This document shows positions 1 through 8,083 of a DNA stretch of 43,587 nt, piece by piece. The translations under genes and the position numbers were made by a program. The stretch is from NCBI GenBank assembly GCA_944388735.1, contig CALXJX010000008.1, positions 1 through 43,587 of the forward strand, written 5' to 3'. A model generated the notes under the pieces. It made no database searches. It was not told the DNA's origin and saw only the letters and a list, made by a program, of their open reading frames with translations. Each line of letters opens with the position of its first letter. The stretch's first letter is position 1. This DNA is from an uncultured Clostridia bacterium (GTDB lineage Bacteria > Bacillota > Clostridia > TANB77 > CAG-508).

Positions 1-20
1 TTTTAGTATAGTTTTTAGGT

Positions 21-57
21 CAAAAAAATAAAGCCTTAAAATTTTACTTTTAAGACT
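21..57 (-). terminator. Rho-independent terminator after the SpoIIID-like gene
   Basis: Read on the minus strand, AGTCTTAAAA and TTTTAAGGCT pair around a short loop (arms 48-57 and 32-41), followed by a T-rich tract at 21-30. It lies 15 bases past the stop codon of the SpoIIID-like gene. Confidence 0.7.
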
Positions 58-71
58 TACATTTATATTAC

Positions 72-311
72 TTATTTAATTAATAATCCTAACCTAACAA
101 TAGAATTCTTCTTTGCTAAGAAAACCTTTTTAATTTCAATACTTTTTGGAATTATTGGGGATTTATTTCTACCGTTCTGGAATGTTACTTCGGTGTGTAC
201 TGTGCTTTTACTTATTCCAAACTTTGCTGCGGCTCCTCTTACAGTATCTTTTGAATCTATAATATAATGTGCCAAATTTATTGCACGTTCCTCTATTGAT
301 ATTTGTTTCAT
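72..311 (-). CDS. SpoIIID-like sporulation regulator with an eroded C-terminus
   Basis: SpoIIID is a small DNA-binding regulator of mother-cell sporulation genes. Residues 1-42 fit that family well: an E-E-R start, a YII segment, then TVR, a KFG turn and the recognition helix GISKSTVH. After about residue 43 the family pattern (E-R-x-x-x-INP, then a basic C-terminus with RHxRGG) is absent in this frame. The neighbouring +1 frame reads VEINPQ, followed by a stop and a KVL-like segment, so one or more small indels have probably scrambled the second half. At 79 codons the length is still near normal (about 80-95). Upstream, GGGGG stands in for a ribosome binding site. Identity of the N-terminal half is fairly sure; whether the protein works is doubtful. 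Confidence 0.6.
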   Translation of the reverse strand: MKQISIEERAINLAHYIIDSKDTVRGAAAKFGISKSTVHTEVTFQNGRNKSPIIPKSIEIKKVFLAKKNSIVRLGLLIK

Positions 312-386
312 ACAAAAACCCCCATTAAGTAGAATACTTTTGTTTAATTGTATTCGTACAAAATGAGGATTAGAACTTTAATAAAA

Positions 387-1031
387 TTAACGAACCTCTT
401 TTTTATTATTATAAATTCTGTCTAATAATTCATCTGGATATGTAGTATCTAAAAACTCATCCACAACACTTCTTGGTGGCAAATTTTGTCTTCTTCTCAA
501 TTGTCTATCAGCTGCCATACATGATATCACAATATCAAAAGTCATAAATAACATAAAAAAATATGTAAATAATCTTATACTTTTTTTATAAATCAATGGT
601 TCTATTTTTAAAAGTATTGGATAAACAATTTTCAAAAAAGCAACAGCTATTATTCCCCAATAAAAACAATATAATAGACAAACCCTTCCATTTAAATTCA
701 AGAAAAATTTGCTATAATCCCATGAAATCGTTCCAAAAAATATTTCTTGAAAGAATGAACATAAATATTCCAATATTCCGCCCATTAACATTCCTGCAAA
801 AAATAATTTTTTTGGTTCTTTTATTTTAAATACTAAAAGATAATATGCTATTGCTCCCATTCCATACACTTGTATAAAAGGTCCATAGATTAATCCTTGG
901 CGTATTTGTAATGTTCTAGTATATACAAGAGCATATAACATCTCCGCAAAAAATCCAAATACACTTCCTATTACAAATATCCAAAATATTTTTATAATCC
1001 AATTTAATACTTTTTTTTCGTCCTTCTTCAT
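387..1031 (-). CDS. CmpB-type putative ABC transporter permease (integral membrane protein)
   Basis: A membrane protein of the family often labelled putative ABC-transporter type IV (CmpB, PF06541); its substrate is unknown. Several hydrophobic segments can be seen: WIFVIGSVFGFFAEMLYALV, a stretch around YGMGAIAYYLLVF, FFAGMLMGGILEYLCSFF, CLLYCFYWGIIAVAFL and FFMLFMTFDIVIS. Family-type motifs are FGFFAEMLYA near the start, QGLIYGPFIQVYG, and GRVCLLYCFYWG in the middle. The C-terminus is a basic soluble tail. An in-frame ATG at 1043 has no ribosome site, whereas the one at 1031 follows GGGGA, so 1031 is preferred. No ATPase lies next to it, so a transport role is not supported by context. Confidence 0.75.
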   Translation of the reverse strand: MKKDEKKVLNWIIKIFWIFVIGSVFGFFAEMLYALVYTRTLQIRQGLIYGPFIQVYGMGAIAYYLLVFKIKEPKKLFFAGMLMGGILEYLCSFFQEIFFGTISWDYSKFFLNLNGRVCLLYCFYWGIIAVAFLKIVYPILLKIEPLIYKKSIRLFTYFFMLFMTFDIVISCMAADRQLRRRQNLPPRSVVDEFLDTTYPDELLDRIYNNKKEVR

Positions 1032-1122
1032 ATATTTCCCCATAAAATTAATTCAAATGTATCTTTATCAATAAATCTATTATAAATCTACCATAAACTT
1101 AAATTAATAGATTTATCACTAC

Positions 1123-2250
1123 TTATTGTATTTCTATTAGTTCATAATCTTCATTTCCCAAACCAATTTTTACTCCATGCTCTATTTGGCTTTCCCAGTT
1201 AGTATCTGGATGGTTAATATGGAAATTATCGTGTCCCTCTACATTTTTTCTAATGTGTTCTCCTAGTTGGCTATTTTGAAATGCTTCTTGTTTATTAACT
1301 AAATCAGCACAAGCCTTATCTAAAGCTACCATATCAAAAGATGCTAACATTCCTATATTAGGTACGATTGGTGCATCATTTTCTGCATGGCAATCGCAAT
1401 TTGGAGAAACATCGCATATTAAACTAATATGAAATTGTGGTTTATTTTTTACCACTGCAAGTGCATATTCTGTCATCTTTTTATTCAAAATATCTGCTGC
1501 TTCATCATTTGGTGATTTTATTGCATCAAAATTACATATTCCTATACATCTTCCACATCCTACACACTTTGTGTGGTCAATATTAGCTTTTCCTTCTTCA
1601 TCGTAAGAGATAGCTCCGTGTGCACATACTTTTATACATTGCTTACATTTTCGACATTTTTCGTTTATTACTCCTGGTTTTCCACTGCTATGCATTTCCA
1701 TTTTTCCAGCTCTTGAGCCACATCCCATTCCAATGTTTTTTATTGCTCCTCCAAATCCTGTTCCTTCATGTCCTTTGAAATGATTTAATGAGATAATTAT
1801 ATCAGCATCTGAAATTGCTCTTCCTATTTTGGCCGTTTTTACATATTCTTGATTTATTTCTATATATGCTTCATCTGTTCCTTTTAGTCCGTCTGCTATC
1901 ATTACATGGCATCCTGTTGAGAATGGGCTAAATCCATTTAGATACGCTGCATCTAAATGGTCTAAAGCATTTTTTCTTCCTCCGACATATAATGTGTTAC
2001 AGTCTGTTAAAAATGGCTTTCCATCTAATTTTTTTACTAAATCTACTATGACTTTTGCATAGTTTGGTCTTAAATATGCTAAGTTTCCAGGCTCTCCAAA
2101 GTGTATTTTTATTGCTGTATATTTATTTTCAAAGTCTATATTTTCTATCCCTGCTTTTTTTACTAGTTTTTCTAATTTTTGTAGTAAGTTATATCCTGGT
2201 CTTGCTCTAAAGTCTGTAAAATATACTTTTGAAATTTTGTTTTCTCCCAT
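1123..2250 (-). CDS. DUF362 domain protein with two 4Fe-4S clusters
   Basis: A predicted iron-sulfur protein of the DUF362 family, common in Clostridia; its reaction is not established. The first half is the DUF362 domain (KIHFGEPGN, ADIIISLNHFKGHEGTGFGG, NIGMGCGSRAGK). The middle holds a ferredoxin-like pair of cluster motifs, CRKCKQCIKVC and CVGCGRCIGIC, each with the C-x2-C-x2-C-x3-C spacing. A further Cys-rich stretch (CDVSPNCDC) follows. The start at 2250 is chosen because AGAAGGA lies just upstream; the open frame runs 17 codons further but those have no ribosome site. It is divergent from the FAD oxidoreductase gene, and the two share about 190 bp of promoter region. Confidence 0.85.
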   Translation of the reverse strand: MGENKISKVYFTDFRARPGYNLLQKLEKLVKKAGIENIDFENKYTAIKIHFGEPGNLAYLRPNYAKVIVDLVKKLDGKPFLTDCNTLYVGGRKNALDHLDAAYLNGFSPFSTGCHVMIADGLKGTDEAYIEINQEYVKTAKIGRAISDADIIISLNHFKGHEGTGFGGAIKNIGMGCGSRAGKMEMHSSGKPGVINEKCRKCKQCIKVCAHGAISYDEEGKANIDHTKCVGCGRCIGICNFDAIKSPNDEAADILNKKMTEYALAVVKNKPQFHISLICDVSPNCDCHAENDAPIVPNIGMLASFDMVALDKACADLVNKQEAFQNSQLGEHIRKNVEGHDNFHINHPDTNWESQIEHGVKIGLGNEDYELIEIQ

Positions 2251-2313
2251 TTTGATTCCTTCTTTCATAGTTATTAATTTGTATATGGTATAGTCTATCA
2301 CATTTTATATAAA

Positions 2314-2342
2314 TTGTCTATCTTTAATTTTCATGATATAAT
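2314..2342 (+). promoter_or_regulatory. SigA-type promoter of the FAD oxidoreductase gene
   Basis: TTGTCT at 2314-2319, a 17-bp spacer, and a consensus TATAAT at 2337-2342. Transcription would start near 2349, exactly where the palindrome at 2350-2402 begins, so that palindrome would be at the 5' end of the leader RNA. Confidence 0.7.
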
Positions 2343-2349
2343 AGTTATA

Positions 2350-2402
2350 GTGACTTTTCAGAGGTCAAAGGGGTTATAACTTTTTGACCTCTGAACTGTT
2401 AC
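2350..2402. repeat. Short palindromic copy of the dispersed repeat family
   Basis: The arms GTGACTTTTCAGAGGTCAAA and (reverse complement of the right side) GTAACAGTTCAGAGGTCAAA pair around a loop of about 10 bases. The right arm end TGACCTCTGAACTGTTAC is nearly the same as the ends of the larger element at 9564-9780, so this looks like an internally deleted relative. It has no T-tract, so it is not an ordinary terminator. No target duplication is visible. Confidence 0.7.
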
Positions 2403-2439
2403 ATCTGAAATATTTTAGTATTCGAGGAGGATTCTAAAA

Positions 2440-4035
2440 ATGATTAGAATTAATAATATAAAAATTTATGAAGATATTACAAACTTAGAAGTATTCGAAT
2501 TTGCTATAAATAAAGTTAATATAAAAAAATCTGATATCATTGATTGGCACATTTCAAAAAAATCAATTGATGCTAGGAAAAAATCTGATGTGCACTATAT
2601 ATATTCAATTGATATGATTATAAAAAATGAAGAATATTATTTAAAACGAAATAACAAACTAATAACCAAAATAAAAGAAGCCGAAAATTTATTTAAAAAT
2701 GAATTTCACTTAAAAGACAATTCTACTTGTCATTTATCTAAACCTCCTGTAATTATAGGTGCTGGTCCTTCTGGTCTTTTTGCAGCTTTAACATTAGTTC
2801 AAAATGGCCTAAAGCCAATAATTATAGAACAAGGAAAACCTGTTGAAGAAAGGCAAAAAGATGTTGAAGTATTCCGAAAAACAGGTTTTCTTAATAGCTT
2901 ATCAAATGTTCAATTTGGCGAAGGTGGTGCAGGTACTTTTTCTGACGGGAAGCTAACAACAGGGATTAATAGCCCTTATTGTAAAAAAGTTTTAGAAGAA
3001 TTTGTTAAGTTTGGTGCTCCTGAAGAAATTCTTTATTTATCAAAACCACATATTGGTACTGATAATTTAATTAATATAATAAAAAATATGAGAAATTATA
3101 TTATCTCTAAAGGTGGGTCTTTTTTATTTAACGAAAAAGTAACTGATTTTGAAATCATTAACAGTACTATTTGTGCAGTATATTGCTCAAAGAAGATTGA
3201 AACTGATAATTTAATTTTGGCTATTGGTCATAGTTCACGAGATACTTTTAAGAAATTACATTCTCTTGGTGTTGCAATGGAAGCTAAAAATTTTTCTGTT
3301 GGTGTTAGAATTGAACATTTACAAGAAATGATTAATCTTTCTCAATATGGTAATTTAACTAATTTAAATTTGCCTCCTGCTAGTTATAAGCTGGCATATC
3401 ATGCTTCTTCTGGACGTTCTTGTTATAGTTTTTGTATGTGCCCTGGTGGAGTGGTTATTGCTTCTTCTAGTGAACCAAATACAATTGTTACAAATGGTAT
3501 GAGTAATTTTCTTAGAGATGGCACAAATAGTAACTCTGCTATTTTAGTTAATGTTACACCAGATGATTTTTCCAATTCTTCGCCTTTGGCAGGAATATAT
3601 TTTCAAAAAGATTTAGAAGAAAAAGCTTTTAAATTAGGTGGTGGAAATTATTTTGCTCCTATTCAACGTGTGGGAGACTTCTTAAATAACACTAAATCCA
3701 CATATATTGGTGATGTAAGACCTACTTATATACCAGGTGTCACTTTAAGTAATTTGAATGAAATTTTACCAAATTTTGTTTCTACTACTTTAAAAGAAGC
3801 TATCTTATATTTTGATACAAAATTAAATGGTTTCGCGAATCCTGATAGCATTTTAACAGGAGTAGAAACAAGAAGTTCTTCTCCTGTTAGAATTATCAGA
3901 AATGAAAATCTAGTTTCTAATATTAATGGCATCTATCCTTGTGGTGAAGGTGCTGGATATGCTGGTGGCATTATGTCTGCATCAGTTGACGGTATTAAAT
4001 GTGCATTAAGCATTTTAAAAAAATATAAAATATGA
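2440..4035 (+). CDS. NAD(P)/FAD-dependent oxidoreductase (COG2509-type)
   Basis: A 531-residue flavoprotein of the uncharacterised FAD-dependent dehydrogenase group; substrate unknown. About 100 N-terminal residues form a small leading domain. Then comes the FAD-binding Rossmann motif PVIIGAGPSGLFAALTLVQN with the acidic end of strand two (IIIEQG). Further family signatures are FGEGGAGTFSDGKLTT, the LAIGHSSRD segment, and the closing FAD motif YPCGEGAGYAGGIMSASVDG. The start is well fixed by GAGGAGG nine bases upstream. It is convergent with the cysteine desulfurase, with only three bases between the stop codons, and has its own promoter and a hairpin leader. Confidence 0.9.
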   Translation: MIRINNIKIYEDITNLEVFEFAINKVNIKKSDIIDWHISKKSIDARKKSDVHYIYSIDMIIKNEEYYLKRNNKLITKIKEAENLFKNEFHLKDNSTCHLSKPPVIIGAGPSGLFAALTLVQNGLKPIIIEQGKPVEERQKDVEVFRKTGFLNSLSNVQFGEGGAGTFSDGKLTTGINSPYCKKVLEEFVKFGAPEEILYLSKPHIGTDNLINIIKNMRNYIISKGGSFLFNEKVTDFEIINSTICAVYCSKKIETDNLILAIGHSSRDTFKKLHSLGVAMEAKNFSVGVRIEHLQEMINLSQYGNLTNLNLPPASYKLAYHASSGRSCYSFCMCPGGVVIASSSEPNTIVTNGMSNFLRDGTNSNSAILVNVTPDDFSNSSPLAGIYFQKDLEEKAFKLGGGNYFAPIQRVGDFLNNTKSTYIGDVRPTYIPGVTLSNLNEILPNFVSTTLKEAILYFDTKLNGFANPDSILTGVETRSSSPVRIIRNENLVSNINGIYPCGEGAGYAGGIMSASVDGIKCALSILKKYKI

Positions 4036-4038
4036 TGT

Positions 4039-5187
4039 TCAGGCATTATTTTTTCTAAGTTCTTTTATAATTTCAACTAGATTATTAACTAAATAATCCA
4101 CATCTTCTTTTGTATTATCTTCACTAAATGTTATTCTAAGAGAACCTTTAGCCCATTCAGATGTTAATCCTATAGCTAGTAAAACATGCGATGGGGCTAA
4201 AGACCCTGTCGAACATGCACTTCCACTGGAAGCACATATTCCTTTTGCATCTAATTTTAATAATAAAGTTTCTCCCTCTATATTTTTGAATGAAAAATTG
4301 CAATTTCCAGGTAATCTATTTTCTTTACTGCCATTTACTTTTACATCTTCGATTTTTTCTTCTACCTGAGAAATGCAATAGTCCCTCAGTTTACTTAAAT
4401 ATTCTATATGTGACTTCATATTCTTTCTAGCTAATTCGCATGCTTTTCCTAATGCAACAATTCCTGCTACATTTTCTGTTCCTGCTCTTTTATCTTTTTC
4501 TTGATGCCCTCCATCCATAAATTTTTGAAATTCGATACCAGACTTTACATATAGAGCTCCTATTCCTTTAGGTGCATTTAGTTTGTGACCTGACAAAGAT
4601 AACATATCTATTCCCATTTTTTGTACATCTATTGGTATATTTCCTGTTGCTTGAACTGCATCTGTATGAAAAATTATATTGTGCATTTTCGCTATTTGTG
4701 ATATTTCTTTAATTGGCTCAATTGTGCCTATTTCATTGTTTGCAAACATTATACTAATTAAAATTGTTTTATCTGTAATCGCTCTTCTTAGTTCTTCTAA
4801 ATTAATTCTTCCGTTTTGATCTACTGACAAATATGTTATTTTAAATCCATTTTTAGCTAAAGTTTCGCATGTATTTAAAATCGCTGGATGTTCTATTTTT
4901 GATGTTATAATGTGATTTCCTCTATTTTTATTTTGATATGCAATTCCTTTTAATGCTGTATTGTCACTTTCAGATCCACAACCTGTAAAATATATTTCAT
5001 TTGGTTTGCAATTAATTAGCTCTGCCACTTTTCTTCTTGCTTCTTCTACAGCTTTTCTTGCGTTTCTTCCTATTGAGTACATTGATGATGGATTTCCATA
5101 TTGCTCACAAAAGTATGGAAACATTGCTTCTAATACTTCTTTTTTGACTTTTGTAGTAGCTGCATTATCAAAATATCGTATGTCCAT
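4039..5187 (-). CDS. Cysteine desulfurase (NifS/IscS family)
   Basis: A PLP enzyme that takes sulfur from cysteine for Fe-S cluster or tRNA thiolation pathways. The N-terminus YFDNAATTKV is typical. The PLP lysine sits in SLSGHKLNAPKGIGALY, the cofactor-contacting segment is FHTDAVQATGNI, and the persulfide cysteine is in SSGSACSTGSLAPSHVL. The length of 382 fits the family. The start has GGGAAG upstream. No iscU, iscR or thiI gene lies beside it, so its partner pathway cannot be told from context. An element-bearing intergenic region of about 185 bp separates it from the lipase gene upstream. Confidence 0.93.
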   Translation of the reverse strand: MDIRYFDNAATTKVKKEVLEAMFPYFCEQYGNPSSMYSIGRNARKAVEEARRKVAELINCKPNEIYFTGCGSESDNTALKGIAYQNKNRGNHIITSKIEHPAILNTCETLAKNGFKITYLSVDQNGRINLEELRRAITDKTILISIMFANNEIGTIEPIKEISQIAKMHNIIFHTDAVQATGNIPIDVQKMGIDMLSLSGHKLNAPKGIGALYVKSGIEFQKFMDGGHQEKDKRAGTENVAGIVALGKACELARKNMKSHIEYLSKLRDYCISQVEEKIEDVKVNGSKENRLPGNCNFSFKNIEGETLLLKLDAKGICASSGSACSTGSLAPSHVLLAIGLTSEWAKGSLRITFSEDNTKEDVDYLVNNLVEIIKELRKNNA

Positions 5188-5222
5188 TTTTATCTTCCCT
5201 TTCTATCTTAAATTTTTTCAAA

Positions 5223-5343
5223 TTTGATAATTTTACAGCAAATGGCAGTATTATCCTTTTTATTATCGCCTCGGCTTGTTTAACGGCACATTCGTCGATA
5301 ATTTCAAAGGATAATACTGCCATTTGCCGTAAAATTATCAAAA
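5223..5343. repeat. Large palindromic element with the shared core but its own arms
   Basis: About 37 bp on each side (from 5223 and up to 5343) are perfect inverted repeats except for one base (ACAGC versus ACGGC). The pairing continues inward through ATTATCG/CGATAAT to a loop of about 27 bases. The loop holds CCTCGGCTTG and CGGCACATTCG, the same two internal motifs seen in the elements at 9564-9780 and 19515-19870. The arms themselves are unrelated to those elements. It lies between the lipase and desulfurase genes, both leftward. Confidence 0.75.
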
Positions 5344-5373
5344 TATAAAATTAGCATTTTATTTTATTATATT

Positions 5374-6237
5374 CTATTTTATATTTATTATTTCCTTAAT
5401 TTTACTCAAATTATTCTCTAAAGCTTTATATCCGTATTTATAACAACTATCCAATTTTTCTATATCCAATAATCCTGTTTTGTCAGTAGCTATTGTCAAA
5501 ACAAAATCACTTTGTTCAAGACTTTCCTCTGATATTTTATTTCCCATAATATCAATTGTTCTCATAACAATATCCATTACATTACTATTATTATCTATAT
5601 CATCTGCCTTAAAATTTACAGCAATAACTTTTTGTACTCCTTGCTTTCTCACTTCTGTAACTGGGATATTATCTAATACTCCTCCGTCTAAAAATTGATG
5701 TTTTTTATACTCGCAAGGACAAAAAATTGCTGGGAAACTACTAGATGCTCTTACAGCTTTTCCTAGTGGTATATCTGTAATATATTGTGATTTATCTTCT
5801 GTATCTTTCGGTATAGAATTCGTAAAAATATATTCTTTTGAATTTAAAACATCTACCGCTGGTATGATTAATGGCATTTGTTTTATATCTTCTATTTTAT
5901 AAATTCCTTTTCTTTGTGCCAAATGATTGTATGCTTCTTCTATTGCTTTTCCGGAATTTAATCCTAATAAACTAACTTTTTTATTAAGCATAAAATTACC
6001 AATCCCCGAAACTATTGGTCCAGAATCTATTTCTATTAATTCTTTAGCATATTTTTTAAATAAAACATAAATATAATATGGAGAATATCCCATTGCATAT
6101 AAAGAAGCCACTAATCCTCCCGAACTAGTGCCTCCTATTACATCTATTTTTATATTATTATCTTCTAAAGCCTTTAGAACTCCTGCGTGGGCTATTCCTC
6201 TTATTCCTCCGCCTGATAATGCTATACCTAATTTCAA
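5374..6237 (-). CDS. Patatin-like phospholipase family protein
   Basis: A predicted serine lipid hydrolase with a Ser-Asp dyad. Visible motifs are the oxyanion loop SGGGIRG, the nucleophile elbow GTSSGG (G-x-S-x-G) and the catalytic Asp in FLDGGVLDNIPV. It has no signal peptide or membrane segment, so it resembles the small cytosolic RssA-type proteins. The frame opens with a GTG at 6246, but AAGG lies eight bases before a TTG at 6237, giving the family-like start MKLGIALSGGG, so TTG is preferred. Its physiological substrate is unknown. Confidence 0.88.
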   Translation of the reverse strand: MKLGIALSGGGIRGIAHAGVLKALEDNNIKIDVIGGTSSGGLVASLYAMGYSPYYIYVLFKKYAKELIEIDSGPIVSGIGNFMLNKKVSLLGLNSGKAIEEAYNHLAQRKGIYKIEDIKQMPLIIPAVDVLNSKEYIFTNSIPKDTEDKSQYITDIPLGKAVRASSSFPAIFCPCEYKKHQFLDGGVLDNIPVTEVRKQGVQKVIAVNFKADDIDNNSNVMDIVMRTIDIMGNKISEESLEQSDFVLTIATDKTGLLDIEKLDSCYKYGYKALENNLSKIKEIINIK

Positions 6238-6330
6238 ATCTGACACCTTCCTTTTTTAAGTGCTTTTTATAGTTTGAAGTAAATATTCTGAATTATCTTC
6301 TTTTTTGCCATTGAATGTAAGTATAAATTT

Positions 6331-8061
6331 TTATATTTTATCTGTATAATAAAACTCTCCAAAGCCATATTCTGTCTTATAAAACTTTCCTATAAAGTCT
6401 GGTTCATAATTGTTTTGGAATTCATAAACTGGCTCTAATATTACTTTTCCATTTTCGTCTATTACTCCCCATTTTCCTTCTTTCTTTATTCCTGCAAATC
6501 CATATTCATTAAATTCTGTTACTTTATCATATTCATTTTCTACAACATTTCCTGACAAGTCTTCGAATGTCCATTTTCCATTTTCTAATTTTTTAGCATA
6601 AAGTTTATTATTAGGTTCTATTTCTTTATATGCTTTTTCTTTTCCTTCTTTATCAAAATATTTGGTTTCAGTCGCATTATATATTTTTACAAAATTGTCG
6701 TTACTTTCTATTGTTGCATCATTCATAGTACATATTAAATTAAAATCTTTGTCAAATAACTGCGTAGTATTATCTGCATTTAACACTGTACTGATAATGT
6801 CTGTATTTTGTATTTTTTCTATTGAATCATATTTTATTTCTATTTTTGGTTCTTCTTTACTATTAATAATTCCTAATTTATTATTTCCCAATGATGCAAT
6901 AAAATTATCCTCATTAAAATATTCTATATAAGTATAAGGTTGTTTTGTTAATTGATTATTATTTTTGTCTATTATATAATAAACTGTTCCTTGTGTATTA
7001 TCTATTTCTATATTGTAATTTTCATTTTCTGTTTGTAATATTGAAATATTACTATCCCAATTTGTTAGATTTCCTTCTCTGTCAAATACTTCTGTCTTAT
7101 CAGCAGTTGTTGCATAAATGAACATCCCTGTTATATCAATTTCGTTATATTGTACAGGTATAAGTTCTTTTCCTTCTGATGATAAAACTCCATACTTTTT
7201 GCTTTTTTCTACTACATAAACATTATTTGTTTCATCGTATTGTATAGATTGATAGTCATTATTTATTAATTGAATTCCGTTTTTTAAAACTCCATATCTT
7301 CCGTCTTTAGCTACTAATAAATATATTTCTTCATTTTTCTTAATGTTAGCTATTCTTGATAAATCGTTATATTCTGTTTCTATAATTAATTTACCATTTA
7401 AATCCACATATCCATATCTATATCCATTCTCTGTTGTGTTTGAAACAATATATCCAGCATATTTATATCCTTCATTATCCACAAAATATCCATCTACTGT
7501 GATTTTATCAAATTCTGGTTTTACTAATTCATTTCCTTTTATATTGATTACCCCAAATTTGTTATTCTGCTTTACTAATAGTTCTCCTTCTTTATATGGT
7601 AATGCTTCTATAGATTCATATTCTGGTTTTGCAATTTCTTTTCCTTCTAAATTTATTAGTCCAACTTTTCCGTCTTTTTCAAATGTTAAAACACTTTTTT
7701 CATACATTAAACTGCCTGCTATATTTTTTAGACGAATTGCGTTTACATTTTGAAATTGTGTTAGTATATTTTCATTTTTATCATTTTTTACAACTGTATC
7801 ATCTTGATTTATACAAATAAATACTGGTTTTTCAGGGTTAGGTATTATTACATTTGTATATTCAGCATTAATTATTAGGTTTCCGCTTCTGTCTATTACT
7901 CCATAACTTTCTCCTTGTTTTAGTACTAAATAGTTAAAGTTTTCTATTTGCTCTATTTCATATTTTCTGCCTTCTTTTACTATGTTTGTATATATAAAAT
8001 ATGTTGCCACAGCTACGATAACTACTAATAATATAATTGCTATAATATATTTTTTCTTCAT
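6331..8061 (-). CDS. Membrane-anchored WG-repeat protein
   Basis: One N-terminal membrane helix (KKKYIIAIILLVVIVAVATYFIY) is followed by a long extracytoplasmic region made of WG-type beta repeats. Examples are YGVIDRSGNLIINAEY, VGLINLEGKEIAKPEY, YGYVDLNGKLIIETEY, YGVLSSEGKELIPVQY and WGVIDENGKVILEPVY. The function of such proteins is not known; binding or scaffolding at the cell surface is an inference. The upstream gene overlaps the open frame, and the start at 8061 is chosen because it directly opens the membrane helix and has GAAGGG upstream; an earlier TTG or ATG cannot be excluded. It is likely co-transcribed with the CNNM/CorC gene. Confidence 0.85.
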   Translation of the reverse strand: MKKKYIIAIILLVVIVAVATYFIYTNIVKEGRKYEIEQIENFNYLVLKQGESYGVIDRSGNLIINAEYTNVIIPNPEKPVFICINQDDTVVKNDKNENILTQFQNVNAIRLKNIAGSLMYEKSVLTFEKDGKVGLINLEGKEIAKPEYESIEALPYKEGELLVKQNNKFGVINIKGNELVKPEFDKITVDGYFVDNEGYKYAGYIVSNTTENGYRYGYVDLNGKLIIETEYNDLSRIANIKKNEEIYLLVAKDGRYGVLKNGIQLINNDYQSIQYDETNNVYVVEKSKKYGVLSSEGKELIPVQYNEIDITGMFIYATTADKTEVFDREGNLTNWDSNISILQTENENYNIEIDNTQGTVYYIIDKNNNQLTKQPYTYIEYFNEDNFIASLGNNKLGIINSKEEPKIEIKYDSIEKIQNTDIISTVLNADNTTQLFDKDFNLICTMNDATIESNDNFVKIYNATETKYFDKEGKEKAYKEIEPNNKLYAKKLENGKWTFEDLSGNVVENEYDKVTEFNEYGFAGIKKEGKWGVIDENGKVILEPVYEFQNNYEPDFIGKFYKTEYGFGEFYYTDKI

Positions 8062-8083
8062 TCCTTGTTCATTCCCTTCATTT

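Noticed and set aside
5223-5343. Riboswitch or T-box controlling the cysteine desulfurase
   Set aside because: The region is a near-perfect long palindrome with the mobile-element core motifs and no recognisable aptamer or antiterminator.
7343-7753. Rightward hydrophobic open frame opposite the WG-repeat gene
   Set aside because: It is the antisense shadow of a clear repeat protein; hydrophobic shadows are common in AT-rich DNA.
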